Positions 27,276-36,103 are shown, numbered from the stretch's first letter. The stretch: DNA of 64,000 nucleotides from Palsa-504 sp963800415 (GCA_963800415.1 CAWDBS010000067.1:1-64000); one strand, 5' to 3'. The notes: generated by a model not told the origin, from the sequence alone. Program-made: numbers and translations.

Positions 27276-27760
27276 GCGCCCTTCCTCCTGTAGTTCCGGC
27301 GGACGGGCAGGCGGATGTCGGGAGCAACGCCGGTGCCGGTGGCGGGGCGGTAGCCGGCGCGGGGGCGGTAGCCGGGGATGTCGAGCTGGTTGTCGTTCAG
27401 GGCGGCGGCGGCGCACCAGTTCCCGGCGGCGGCGCGGCGGCGAGCGCGGGCGGCGGCGGCGCGTTCGACGCGGGTGCGTTCGGGAGCACGCTTGTCCCAC
27501 CACGCGTCATACAAGTCGGCGACCGCGTCGCGCAGGGGCGGGCTGACGGTGCGGGCGTCGCCGCGGACGAGCCGCTGGGTGGTGTCCTCGCTGGTGCCCA
27601 AAGCGCGGGCGATGCGGGCCGAGCCGTGGCCCATGACGTGCAGGGCGCGCAGCCGCAGCCGGGTGCCGCCCGCGTCAAGGCGGGCCCGAGACACGATTCC
27701 GCCGAGGGCTCGAGCGCGGCCGAAGTTGACGTGGCGGACGGTGGCAGAGTTGGTAGTCAT
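27272..27760 (-). CDS. HTH-containing AICE/phage-type protein, 162 residues
   Basis: Between residues about 35 and 70 the product has a helix-turn-helix-like stretch (GHGSARIARALGTSEDTTQRLVRG), followed by RTVSPPLRDAVADLYDAWWD and an Arg/Ala-rich linker. Proteins with this WWD...PERTRVERAAAARAR pattern are common in actinomycete phages and integrative elements. The HTH suggests DNA binding, for example in replication or copy control, but no target is known. It starts one base after the Prim-Pol stop. Confidence 0.65.
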   Translation of the reverse strand: MTTNSATVRHVNFGRARALGGIVSRARLDAGGTRLRLRALHVMGHGSARIARALGTSEDTTQRLVRGDARTVSPPLRDAVADLYDAWWDKRAPERTRVERAAAARARRRAAAGNWCAAAALNDNQLDIPGYRPRAGYRPATGTGVAPDIRLPVRRNYRRKGA

Positions 27761-27761
27761 C

Positions 27762-28545
27762 TCAGGTGATCTCCTCGGCCTGGCGATCGGGCTGGCGGGT
27801 GCGGCGGGCGGAGTCGAGGGTGCGGGTGATCTCCGGTTCGGCGAGGCCGGCCTGGCGGGCGGCAGCGGCGAGCGGGCTGAGGTCAGCGGCGGGGTTGGCG
27901 TCCAGGGCACGGTTGGCGGCCCAGTACAGGCCCGAGTTGCGGTTGCCTTCGGACTGGCGGGCGACCCAGCTGGCCAGCTGGTCAAGCCTGCGGTCAGCGA
28001 CGTGACCTGGTGCCGGGCGTTCGTGCTGCCGCTGGGGTTCCAGCAGAATGGTGACGGCAGCCCAGTCGAGGGTGTCGTGGCCGCCGGGTCTGCTGATCAC
28101 GAGGTAAGGCTTGCCGCCGACCTGAGAGGGCGGGGCCAGGATGTAACCGCCGCTAGCGCGGAAATCCAGGTGATGGCTGGGCAGGCGGCCACAGTGCTGG
28201 TCCGAGCCAGCGAAGTAGGCGTGCATTCCGCCGGCCGGGGTCCGTACGTACGCGGCGGCACCGTCGACCAGTCCGGCCCGACGCAAGCGGGCGAACCCGG
28301 GGTAGCCGTTTCCGGCTTGGCCGTGCTGGTCGATGTCTAGGACGTCGGGGCCGGGGGTGCCGGTGGCGATGGCCAGGTTCCAATGCTGGCCGTGGCCGAA
28401 CCATTTTGGTGATCTGCTGTTCGTCGGTGGTGGCGTTCTTGTAGCCGTGGGTGGTGGCGGGGATCTTCTGGCCGGGCAGGCAGGGGAAGACGGGCCAGCC
28501 GCGGCGAGCGTAAGCGAGGGCCTGGCGGAGGGTGGCGTCGGTCAT
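27762..28545 (-). pseudogene. Prim-Pol (bifunctional DNA primase/polymerase) with one frameshift
   Basis: The N-terminal frame reads MTDATLRQALAYARRGWPVF then PCLPGQKIPATTHGYKNATT; after an A4 run (TTTT at 28404-28407 on the plus strand) the second frame continues exactly with WFGHGQHWNLAIATG and the catalytic LDIDQHG. PAGGMHAYF and the C-terminal GNRNSGLYWAANRALD follow. This is the Prim-Pol type replication protein of AICEs, which copies the excised circular form. Removing one A would restore a protein of about 260 residues. So it is either a recent mutation, a sequencing error, or (less likely) a programmed slip. Confidence 0.75.
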
Positions 28546-29049
28546 GAGGTCCTGCGCAGGTGGGGCAGGGTGTGGCCGCAGCGGGTGGTTTCGGTGGTCA
28601 GCTGGGCGGCTAGGGCGGGCAGGATGCGGGCCTGGTATTCGGCTTGGGCCGAACAGCGTCCGCGGGGTGCGTTCGGGCTGGAGGTACAGGACCGACCAGA
28701 GGTCGGAGAGGATGTCCAGGCCGTACAGGCATAGGTCGTGCGAGCTCCAGCAGGGGGCCAGGGTGGCGGCCAGGTGGCCGTAGCCGGGGCGGTAGACCTG
28801 CTCGACCCAGGCCTGGAGCCGGGCGATGGGTTCGGCCCGGTCCGCGGCCGCGAGCTTCCACCACGACGGCGGCGGGCTCGGGTGATAGCCGTCTGCGTCG
28901 TCGGAAGGAGCCTGGGCGAGCTTGGCGAGGGCGGCCTCGTGCTCGTGCAGGGTGTCGCCGATCGCGGTGACGAGCTCGGTGAGCTGGGCGAGCTGGGCGT
29001 GGTGGTCGGCGAGCTGCTGGAGTGCCGCGGTGATTGGGTCGTTGGTCAT
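28542..29049 (-). pseudogene. Hypothetical AICE protein with one frameshift
   Basis: The reading begins MTNDPITAALQQLADHHAQL (coiled-coil-like) and continues through WWKLAAADRAEPIARLQAWV and CLYGLDILSDLWSVLYLQ. One extra base near 28646-28651 moves the tail AQAEYQARILPALAAQLTTE into another frame, which ends in TGA overlapping the Prim-Pol ATG. Without the indel it would be about 168 residues. The family is common in actinomycete conjugative elements next to the TraG-like ATPase; role unknown. Confidence 0.6.
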
Positions 29050-29053
29050 GTGG

Positions 29054-30679
29054 TCAGTTCCAGGGGTGGGAGGGGCCATCGCCGGAGGTCCATTCGGCGG
29101 GCACGTGGTCGGGGATGCCGCGCTGCTGGGGCACGAAGATCGGGTACGGGCCACCCTCGGCGGCCGGTTCTGCGGGGACGTGGCCGAGGCGGCGGGCGCG
29201 GCGGTAGGCGGGGTTCTTCCACGCACGGGGCAGGCGGGCTATGACGGGGGCGCAGCCGCCGCGGATGACCAGGGCGAATCCGGCGGGGAGCTGGCGGATC
29301 ATGTCTGGGGTGGCGACGTCGTGGCGGGTGGCGTGGTCCTGGCCGCGGATCTTCCAGGAGGCCTGGCCACACAGCTTGGCGGCCGCGTCGAGGGTGGTGA
29401 CGTCGGTGATGCCGGGCAGGAACATCTTGACCGAGCTGGTGTCCAGGACGACCTGGCGGCCGTGGTCGCCCCACCGCCCGGTGAGCTGGGCTTCGCCGTG
29501 CACGACGGCGCAGATCTGGATACCTTTTCCGCCGGAGTCTGATAGCCAGGAGGGCAGCGGGACAGGGCAGATCTGCGTTACCTCGTCCAGGCCCATCAGC
29601 AGGGGCGGGTCCAGGCGGTGTGATTCCGACGCCTGGCCGATCTGCGCGGCGGCGTAGTGGATCTCAGTGGCCATGGCGGCGAAGAGCGGGGCGACCGGGG
29701 CTTCTTCGGAGACGGCTTCGGCGATCATGTACACGGTGCCGGCGTCGTACAGGAACTGCTCGATGTCGAAGCCTTCGCCAGGGGCGGGCAGGACGCAGGC
29801 GGCCAGGGCGGGGTCGGCCATGAACGCCAGCGCTCTCGACATCACCATTCGGACGGTGGCCGTCGTCTTCTGCGCCTCGCTGCGGAGCTCCGAGAGAGTG
29901 ACGGCCCACTGGTGGGCTCCGGCGGCGGCCAGGATCCGTTCGGGAACGTCCGGGTCGGCGCCGGAGACCCACGCGGCCACGGTGCGCAGGTCATAGTCGG
30001 CCAGGGCAGCGGCGTGGAAGTAGCCGCGCAGGTAGTCACTCGCCTTGGCGGACCAGAAGCTGCCGTCTTCCACACCCTTCTGCGACACGGCGAAGGCGAA
30101 CGCGTCGGCGCGGCGGATGGCGGTGGCCGGGTCCTCGCATCCGTCGATGGGGTTCCAGCAGAAGGTGGACGGTACGCCGCCGATGTGCTGGGGGTTGAAG
30201 ACGTGCACCGGGCCGAGGAAGGAGCGCACGGCACTGGTCAGGTTGTAGATGTCGGGTTTGGTGGTGGTGGCGATGACCGGGCCGGGGTACTCAATGATGA
30301 CGTCGGCCAGAAACGCGGTCTTGTAGGTCCGCGGCGGGGCCATGACGAGCAGGTGCTCTTCGAGCGGGACGCGCAGCTGGTGCCGGTAGTGGGCTCGGCC
30401 GAGGAACACCGAGTGCTCACCCGGGTCCAGCAGGCGGTGCCGCCATGGCAGGGTGGGGCGGATCTGGCCGGAGCGGCGCAGGACCGCGAAGCGGGACCAG
30501 CGCAGCCACAGGCTGAAGACGTGGGCGAAGCCTTTGCCGGGGTGCAGCCGCAGGTGCAGGCGGATGCGGAGGTGGCGGGCGCGGTTGCCGGGCAGGTGGC
30601 GGGCGGGCAGGAACGCCCACGCGGCGAACGCGGCCACGATGAGCACGACGGCCAGGAGGATGGCGAGCTTGATCATCAT
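29054..30679 (-). CDS. TraG/TraD-family conjugation ATPase (coupling protein)
   Basis: A 541-residue membrane-anchored ATPase. One N-terminal helix (LAILLAVVLIVAAFAAWAFL) is followed by a Walker A variant APPRTYKT (about 112-121), a Walker B LLMGLDEV (about 359-366) and the sensor-like region AVVHGEAQL. This fits VirD4/TraG coupling proteins that bring DNA to the transfer channel. It differs from the FtsK-like TraB used by pSAM2-type AICEs, although in actinomycete elements such TraG-like proteins occur with DUF2637 neighbours. It starts four bases inside the DUF2637 gene. It is the main evidence that this region is conjugative. Confidence 0.8.
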   Translation of the reverse strand: MMIKLAILLAVVLIVAAFAAWAFLPARHLPGNRARHLRIRLHLRLHPGKGFAHVFSLWLRWSRFAVLRRSGQIRPTLPWRHRLLDPGEHSVFLGRAHYRHQLRVPLEEHLLVMAPPRTYKTAFLADVIIEYPGPVIATTTKPDIYNLTSAVRSFLGPVHVFNPQHIGGVPSTFCWNPIDGCEDPATAIRRADAFAFAVSQKGVEDGSFWSAKASDYLRGYFHAAALADYDLRTVAAWVSGADPDVPERILAAAGAHQWAVTLSELRSEAQKTTATVRMVMSRALAFMADPALAACVLPAPGEGFDIEQFLYDAGTVYMIAEAVSEEAPVAPLFAAMATEIHYAAAQIGQASESHRLDPPLLMGLDEVTQICPVPLPSWLSDSGGKGIQICAVVHGEAQLTGRWGDHGRQVVLDTSSVKMFLPGITDVTTLDAAAKLCGQASWKIRGQDHATRHDVATPDMIRQLPAGFALVIRGGCAPVIARLPRAWKNPAYRRARRLGHVPAEPAAEGGPYPIFVPQQRGIPDHVPAEWTSGDGPSHPWN

Positions 30680-31593
30680 CGGGGGTCTCCGTCCCTGGCC
30701 GCGAGGACGGCTTTGCGCAGGGCGGTCCGGGCGGCGCCGGTGTTCAGGTCGAGCTGAGGGGCTAGGTCGGCGCTAATTCCGGCGACGCAGTTGAGCGGGA
30801 TCGAGGCGAGAGACCCATGCCGTTCGGTCACCAGATCCAGGAACCGGGCGGTCTTGGTCGCCTTCCGCGGGTGCAGTGCGGGGGCCCGCCGGCGGCCGGG
30901 GGCGACTGGGCACTCGGCCAGGACCCAGGCGCGGAAGCCGGCCAGGGTGGAGGCGGGGGCCAGGGCCAGGCGGAGCAGCCACAGGAGCAGGCCGCCGAGG
31001 ATGGCTAGCGGGGTGGCGGCCTCGCCGGTCAGGTGCTGGTGGCGGGCCAGGGTCCAGGCACGGACGACGCCGATCAGGGTGTCGCTGGCCAGGGCGTAGG
31101 CGGCCGGGGGCAGGGCCCAGATGGCCAGGTTCCGCCAGCCGGGTTCGGCCGCGATGGCGTTCATGAACACGCTGGTGCCGACGGAGGCCAGGTTCAGCGC
31201 CCGGGCGCGCAGCGCGCGGCGGGCGTGCAGGGCCAGGGCGATGCCGAGGCAGGCGAAGACCAGGGCGGCGGCGTCCGGGATGGCGGCTTCCAGGGCGGCG
31301 ATGGCGGGCAGGTGGCGGGTGGCGTCGACCATGCGGTACTGGGCGGTGAAGCTGACCGCGGCGGCGGCCACGGCCAGCACGCACAGGCCGGCGGCGGCGT
31401 TGCGCAGCCACAGGCCCGACCGGTCCGGAACGGGCCCAAGGCTGGGCGGAGTACCGGTGCCGCGGCCGTGCGTGGCCAGGGCGAGGGGGAGGACGGGTGC
31501 CAGGGTGGCAGCGCCGCCGGTGGCAAGGACGGGATGGGCCGGCATTCCTGCCGGGTGACGCGATGTGCGCGGATGAGCGGATTTCGGTGTCAT
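30676..31593 (-). CDS. DUF2637 membrane protein (Spd-like)
   Basis: A 305-residue protein. A disordered N terminus (about 60 residues) is followed by several membrane helices: LCVLAVAAAAVSF, ALVFACLGIALALHA, NLASVGTSVFMNAIAA, LAIWALPPAAYALAS and LLLWLLRLALAP. This is the DUF2637 pattern found next to transfer genes of actinomycete plasmids and AICEs. A soluble C-terminal part (PRKATKTARFLDLVTERHG) looks helical and could bind DNA. It is the first gene of the leftward transfer operon, divergent from the XRE regulator; the 120-base gap between them carries GGACGTC-type repeats. Confidence 0.75.
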   Translation of the reverse strand: MTPKSAHPRTSRHPAGMPAHPVLATGGAATLAPVLPLALATHGRGTGTPPSLGPVPDRSGLWLRNAAAGLCVLAVAAAAVSFTAQYRMVDATRHLPAIAALEAAIPDAAALVFACLGIALALHARRALRARALNLASVGTSVFMNAIAAEPGWRNLAIWALPPAAYALASDTLIGVVRAWTLARHQHLTGEAATPLAILGGLLLWLLRLALAPASTLAGFRAWVLAECPVAPGRRRAPALHPRKATKTARFLDLVTERHGSLASIPLNCVAGISADLAPQLDLNTGAARTALRKAVLAARDGDPR

Positions 31594-31650
31594 GCAGCGA
31601 GGATGCGCCGGAGGGTCAGGACGCGGTTACTACGCGCCAGGACTGCGGGT

Positions 31651-31698
31651 GGACGTGCCGGGACGTCCCCGCTAGGGTGTAGCCGTCCTTTCACGTCC
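31651..31698. promoter_or_regulatory. Candidate regulator sites (GGGACGTC-type) in a divergent promoter
   Basis: GGACGTG (31651) and the palindrome GGGACGTCCC (31660-31669), plus an inverted GGACGTGA (31691-31698), lie between the DUF2637 and XRE genes. Related strings occur before two other AICE genes (35231-35280 and 36104-36122). Confidence 0.45.
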
Positions 31699-31713
31699 TG
31701 TAGGCCCGGTGAG

Positions 31714-32457
31714 ATGCGCAACGAACGGCTGCGAGCGCTCCTGCTCGAGCGGGGCAAGACCCCCGACCAGCTGGCCGAGCATGTGCAGGTGGACGCCAAG
31801 ACCGTCGAGCGGTGGATCACCAGGGGACGTCTGCCCTACCGCCGGCACCGGTTCGACGTGGCCTCCTTCCTCGGCGTGGACGAGTCCTACATCTGGCCCG
31901 ACGCTCTGGGTAAGGACGAGATTGCCGCGGTATCGGAAAGCGAGATCGTGGCGGTGTGGCCGCACCGCTCCGAGGTCCCCCGGGATACCTGGGGACACCT
32001 GTTTTCCGGCGCCGAGCGGGAGATCGGCGTGCTGGTCTATGCCGGGCTGTTCTTGTCCGAGGACGCCGGCGTGCAGAAGATCTTCAAGGACAAGGCCAGT
32101 TCGGGCGTGCGGGTACGGGTCCTGCTTGGTGACCCGGATAGCCAGGTGGTGACCGACCGCGGGGAGGACGAGGGCGTCGGCGATGCGATGGCGGCCAAGA
32201 TCCGCAACGCGCTGGCGCTGTACCGGCCGCTGCGAGCGGCCGGCGGCGTGGAGTTCCGGTTCCACCGCACGATCTTGTACAACTCGATCTACCGCGCCGA
32301 TGACCAGGTGCTGGTCAACACCCATCTGTTCGGCGTGACCGCGGCACACGCCCCGGTCTGGCACCTGCGCAAGCTTCCGGCCGGAGAGCTGGCCGGGCTG
32401 TACATCGACAGCTTCGAGCGGGTCTGGGAAACCGCTACGCCTGTGGATGGGGCCTAG
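31714..32457 (+). CDS. XRE-family regulator with C-terminal DUF5919-like domain
   Basis: A 247-residue protein. The N-terminal HTH (LRALLLERGKTPDQLAEHVQ, VDAKTVERWITRG) is followed by a domain with GDAMAAKIRNALALYRPL and FRFHRTILYNSIYRADDQVL, which resembles a phospholipase-D-like sensor or ligand-binding fold. In AICEs a regulator at this position usually controls transfer and replication. It is divergent from the transfer operon and five bases from the NUDIX gene, with which it forms an operon. A paralogue at 36169 shares about 200 residues. What the C-terminal domain senses is unknown. Confidence 0.75.
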   Translation: MRNERLRALLLERGKTPDQLAEHVQVDAKTVERWITRGRLPYRRHRFDVASFLGVDESYIWPDALGKDEIAAVSESEIVAVWPHRSEVPRDTWGHLFSGAEREIGVLVYAGLFLSEDAGVQKIFKDKASSGVRVRVLLGDPDSQVVTDRGEDEGVGDAMAAKIRNALALYRPLRAAGGVEFRFHRTILYNSIYRADDQVLVNTHLFGVTAAHAPVWHLRKLPAGELAGLYIDSFERVWETATPVDGA

Positions 32458-32462
32458 CTGGC

Positions 32463-32939
32463 GTGGCCCGCAGGATCGACTTCTACGACGATCCGTCCGC
32501 GCCGGAGGCGGACAGCCTGGTGCCTTCGGTCAACGTGGTGGTGAGTAATTCGGCGGGCGAGGTGCTGCTGATCCGCCGGTCGGACAATGACAACTGGGCG
32601 GTGCCGGGCGGGGCGGTCGACCTGGGTGAGTCGCTGGTGCAGGCGGCGGTGCGGGAGACGCGGGAGGAGACCGGGATCGACTGCGAGGTCACCGGGCTGG
32701 TCGGCATCTACACCGACCCTCGGCACGTGATCTTGTACACCAGCAACGGGGAGGCCCGGCAGGAGTTCTCCATCGTGCTGACCGCCCGGGCCACCGGCGG
32801 CGAGCCGGAGTGCAGTGACGAGAGCAGCGAGGTGCGGTGGGTGCCGCGTGTCGAGCTCGGCGGCTATTCGATGGATCGGTCGATGCGGCTGCGGATCGGG
32901 CACTACCTGGAGGGACGGGCTGCGCCGTATCTCGGCTGA
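32463..32939 (+). CDS. NUDIX hydrolase (Pif-like position)
   Basis: A 158-residue NUDIX enzyme with a complete box: G50, E56, R64, E65, E68, E69, G71 in the GX5EX7REUXEEXGU layout. NUDIX hydrolases cleave nucleoside diphosphates linked to another moiety. In the Streptomyces AICE pSAM2 the NUDIX protein Pif blocks redundant transfer between cells that already carry the element, and this gene has the same kind of context (directly after the element's regulator). That role is an inference by position. It starts at a GTG five bases after the regulator stop. Confidence 0.8.
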   Translation: MARRIDFYDDPSAPEADSLVPSVNVVVSNSAGEVLLIRRSDNDNWAVPGGAVDLGESLVQAAVRETREETGIDCEVTGLVGIYTDPRHVILYTSNGEARQEFSIVLTARATGGEPECSDESSEVRWVPRVELGGYSMDRSMRLRIGHYLEGRAAPYLG

Positions 32940-33055
32940 GCTGATTTATCTGGTGCTGGCGGCTCGGACGTTGACTTGGCCGACGCAGGCCGACCGGGAG
33001 AACCGGCCGGTTCTCGTTCCCGGGCGCGCTGGTGAGGGGAAGTATCGGGAAGGGC

Positions 33056-34492
33056 TTATAGGTCGCGCTCGATCGGCATGATGCCCCGGTCGGCCGCTTT
33101 GACCAGGGCGGCGTGATCTGCTTCGGTCTGGTCGGCGTAGAGCCGGGCGAACCGGGCCAGGGCGGTGTCGAGGCGGTCGGAGGACCCGGCGTACCCGACG
33201 ATCATGGAGGCGCCGCTGGTCCGGGCGTGGCCCTTGGCCAGCAGGTGCCCGACGACGGCGGCGTAGCCGGCCAGGGCCGCGGCGTCGATGGCGTCCACCG
33301 CGACGCTGCCTTTCATGTTCCGGAACTGGCGGACGTAGTACTGGTGCGGTCCGACGGTGGTCCAGCCGAGCAGCGGGTCGCTGACGGTCTGCAGGGCCTG
33401 CTGGTATTCCACGACCCGCTGGCCCTGGTGGGCGTGCCAGGCCGTGCCGCCGTGCACGTGGCGGGCCAGCACCGACCGGCGGGCCTGTTTCAGCTGCAAG
33501 AACAGCACGTCGTCGGGGCTGCTGCCTTCCAGCAGGGCGACGTAGGCGCGCAGCCCGACGCTGCCGACGCCGACCACCTTGTGGGCGATGTCGATCAGGG
33601 TGTAGCCGCCCAGGGCCCGGCGCCAGTGCGGGGCCAGGGTGGCCAGGTACTCATCGAGCCCGCGGGCGAGCTGGTCGGCCTCGGCGTAGTTGATCCGGGT
33701 CAGCAGCGGCGGGTCTTCCACGATCCGGCGTTGCCCGTCGCGTTCGCTGGTGAACTTGGGCAGCGCCCGGTCGCTGGTCCGGCGGCGCGCCTGCGCCGCA
33801 GCGCGCTTGATCTCGGCCCGCAGCGACGTGCCTGTCACGCTGTGCTGCAGGTGGCCGACGTCGATGCGCTGGTAGGACCGGGCCAGCAGCGGCATCGAGG
33901 CCAGGTCGCGGACCTCGGCGCGGTATCCGGCCACGCACCGCAGGACCGCCGATTCGCAACTCTGCTCGCTGGCGCCGTTCTGGCGGCCCGCGACCCAGAT
34001 GCTGGCGACCAGGCGGCGCAGATCCCACTCCCACGCGCCGGGGTGCGCCTCGTCGAAGTCGTTCAGGTCGATGACCAGATCCCGCTCCGGGGAGGCGTAG
34101 AAGCCGAAGTTCCCCAGGTGCGCGTCACCGCAGATCACCGGGGTGATGCCGGTGGACGGCAGCCGGGCAGCATCCGCCGCCATCACCACCGCCGCGCCGC
34201 GCAGGAACCCGTACGGCGTGGCGGTCATCCGCCCGACCCGCACCGGGATCAGCCAGCCGAGCCGGCCCTCATGCGACTCGATGATCAGCTGCACCGGATC
34301 GGGACGGCCGCGATCTGCGGACCATTTCCCCAGCGAGCTGCGCGGAACTTGCCGCCGTAGTTTCTTGCCTATCTGGTAACGGTCACGCCGGGACGTCGAT
34401 CGCCGCCGCAGCGAGGTGAAGGCATCACTGTCGGCCGAGGCAAGCACGACATGCCCACGCGCGGGATCGGCAGAACCGGTTTGCTCCGTCAT
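33056..34492 (-). CDS. DUF2252 protein (kinase-like fold)
   Basis: About 478 residues. It carries the DUF2252 hallmarks VICGDAHLGNFGFYASP and IDLNDFDEAHPGAWEWDLRRL, which correspond to the catalytic loop and metal-binding segments of aminoglycoside-phosphotransferase-like kinases, and a long C-terminal part ending GYAAVVGHLLAKGHARTS. The substrate is unknown. Two further ATGs (34513 and 34570) are in frame upstream; none has a strong ribosome site, so the N terminus is approximate. The neighbours on both sides are AICE-type genes, so it may be cargo. Confidence 0.75.
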   Translation of the reverse strand: MTEQTGSADPARGHVVLASADSDAFTSLRRRSTSRRDRYQIGKKLRRQVPRSSLGKWSADRGRPDPVQLIIESHEGRLGWLIPVRVGRMTATPYGFLRGAAVVMAADAARLPSTGITPVICGDAHLGNFGFYASPERDLVIDLNDFDEAHPGAWEWDLRRLVASIWVAGRQNGASEQSCESAVLRCVAGYRAEVRDLASMPLLARSYQRIDVGHLQHSVTGTSLRAEIKRAAAQARRRTSDRALPKFTSERDGQRRIVEDPPLLTRINYAEADQLARGLDEYLATLAPHWRRALGGYTLIDIAHKVVGVGSVGLRAYVALLEGSSPDDVLFLQLKQARRSVLARHVHGGTAWHAHQGQRVVEYQQALQTVSDPLLGWTTVGPHQYYVRQFRNMKGSVAVDAIDAAALAGYAAVVGHLLAKGHARTSGASMIVGYAGSSDRLDTALARFARLYADQTEADHAALVKAADRGIMPIERDL

Positions 34493-34653
34493 GTTCTTCA
34501 AAGACTTCCTCATCCGCCGAGCGCCTGACCATCTGCTAGGCCCCCGCCGGGGTTCGATGATGCCAGTCATGCTCGGCTGTCGCGGCAGGGCCTGGCAGCC
34601 ACGAAATCAGGGACCCGTTTCTCTGATAGGTCGAGCTGATCGCGGGTCAGGTG

Positions 34654-35205
34654 TCAGGCGCGGACGGTTCTGGCGTGGACCTGGCCGACGGCTTCCAGGA
34701 TGAGCGGGGTGGCGCGGCGGATGGAGCGGCTGACCAGGTGGCCCGTGCCGTAGCGGTCGTGGATCTCGGCTAGGCGGTTGTGCACCTGGACCTGCTGGCC
34801 GTCGGGGCTGGTGGTCATGTCGCAGAAGGTCAGCGCGTCGGCCAGCGGCTGGGGAGGCGGGGCGAACTCGCGGGTCAGGACGTGGGCCAGGCCGCGTTCT
34901 TCGGCTTCGATGACGGCGCAGGAGTGGTGCGCGACCAGGCGGCACAACAGGGGTTCGGCGTGCTGGACGTCGCGGAGGTAGCGGGCGCCGTCCAGGCCGT
35001 GCAGGCTGGTGGCGGCGAGTTCGGGGAGGTAGCCGATGTCGTGTAGCCATGCGGCGGCCTCGAGGAGCTCGGCGTCGGCGCCGAGGGGCGGCTTGAGGGT
35101 GTGGGCCCGGGCGGCGACACCCTGGACGTGAGCCCACCTGCGGGGAAGAGCCTCGGCGAGGAAGTTGCGGGCGAGGCCTTGGGCCCAGGCTGCGATGGTC
35201 TGCAT
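34654..35205 (-). CDS. HD-domain phosphohydrolase
   Basis: A 183-residue protein. The metal ligands of an HD domain are visible: His in WAHVQGVAARA, HD in AAWLHDIGYLPEL, His in LVAHHSC and Asp in TFCDMTTS. This small single-domain type is common in actinomycetes, often on mobile elements, and acts on phosphate esters of unknown identity, possibly nucleotides. The start at MQTIAAWAQG was preferred over the longer reading because the preceding 36 residues run through the GGGACGTC-type candidate operator. Confidence 0.75.
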   Translation of the reverse strand: MQTIAAWAQGLARNFLAEALPRRWAHVQGVAARAHTLKPPLGADAELLEAAAWLHDIGYLPELAATSLHGLDGARYLRDVQHAEPLLCRLVAHHSCAVIEAEERGLAHVLTREFAPPPQPLADALTFCDMTTSPDGQQVQVHNRLAEIHDRYGTGHLVSRSIRRATPLILEAVGQVHARTVRA

Positions 35206-35230
35206 AAAGCTGACGCTAGTCAGCCGGGCC

Positions 35231-35280
35231 GGGACGTGCACGGACGCGGCCTGCCGTCTGGAGACGTCTGAGACGTCCCT
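35231..35280. promoter_or_regulatory. Candidate regulator sites before the HD gene
   Basis: GGGACGTG at 35231 and the pair GAGACGTCTGAGACGTCCCT at 35261-35280 match the motif seen before the two XRE/DUF5919 genes. They lie within 75 bases upstream of the HD start. Confidence 0.4.
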
Positions 35281-35392
35281 GCTCCCCCGTACGTCACACA
35301 CCCGACAAATCAATCACGGCGTCTTCCAGGCTGGGATCGTCTGGATGTCCCTGGTCATAGCGATAGTGGATCGTCGATGGGCTGGTGATGCT

Positions 35393-35791
35393 TCACTCCC
35401 CCGCTGTCAGGTCCAGGCGCGCCCAGACGACGCGGCCGCCGTCAGTGGTGGTCTCGACTCCCCAGCCGTCCGGGCCGGTCAGCGCTTCGACCACGTCCAG
35501 ACCGTGGGGACGACCGTCGGGTTGCCTGCGGCGCCACGGACCGCCGAGATCTTTGGCCTCGATCCGTACATGGTCGGGATGCAGCTCGGCGCTGACGGTG
35601 AATTGCCCGGCCCTGCTCCGGGAGTGCAGAATCGTGTTGCAGGCCAACTCGGAGGCGATGAGCACCGCGTCATCGGCGGCCGGGCAGCCCGCCAGGTGCT
35701 TGGCTATCGCGCGGCGGACATGGCGCACCTGGTCGGCTCGCCCTGGATAGGTGCCTGTGTACCGCGTGGCCGCGGCTGGTTCTGCTCGCAT
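35393..35791 (-). CDS. Anti-sigma-factor-like ATP-binding protein (HATPase)
   Basis: A 132-residue single GHKL ATPase domain of the SpoIIAB/RsbW-like type abundant in actinomycetes. The N box ELACNTILHS, the G1-like region KDLGGPW and the later GLDVVEAL loop are present. Such proteins usually bind and inhibit a sigma factor or an anti-anti-sigma protein; no partner gene is adjacent. The G1 motif lacks the usual DxGxG spacing, so ATP binding may be altered. It follows the 66-residue gene by six bases. Confidence 0.75.
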   Translation of the reverse strand: MRAEPAAATRYTGTYPGRADQVRHVRRAIAKHLAGCPAADDAVLIASELACNTILHSRSRAGQFTVSAELHPDHVRIEAKDLGGPWRRRQPDGRPHGLDVVEALTGPDGWGVETTTDGGRVVWARLDLTAGE

Positions 35792-35797
35792 GCGTGC

Positions 35798-35998
35798 TCA
35801 GCTTGATGCCACGGGAAGGCGGGCGGTGCCGGCGGCGCGGCGGCGGTCTTCGCGCACGGTCTGCTGCAGGTCCGCCTGGAACGCGGCGAGCTTGTCGCGG
35901 TCGGCGGGCGGCAGGCCGGACCGTTCGGCCGCCAGGTCGACCAGCGTTTTCACCTCCTCGAACTGCGCCGGGGTGTACAGCCGGACTGACCTGGGCAT
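35798..35998 (-). CDS. Hypothetical protein, 66 residues
   Basis: MPRSVRLYTPAQFEEVKTLV, then an acidic/basic helix (AERSGLPPADRDKLAAFQAD) and a basic tail. GAGAGG lies nine bases before the ATG. It heads a two-gene unit with the ATP-binding protein and is divergent from the regulator-integrase fusion. It could be a small partner of the ATPase, but nothing in the sequence proves this. Confidence 0.6.
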   Translation of the reverse strand: MPRSVRLYTPAQFEEVKTLVDLAAERSGLPPADRDKLAAFQADLQQTVREDRRRAAGTARLPVASS

Positions 35999-36103
35999 CT
36001 GGATGTTCCTCTCGCCTGCGTGCTGGCTGTGGATGGCGGGGCGGCGATGCCGCGCCTCGCAGGCCAGGCTGCCGTTGGCGCGGAAACTTCTAAACCCCGC
36101 CTG

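Noticed and set aside
28404..28407. Programmed frameshifting as the definite explanation for the Prim-Pol break
   Set aside because: An A4 run alone is weak, no stimulatory structure was identified, and a second gene nearby is also broken by one base, so mutation or sequencing error is more likely; kept only as an option.
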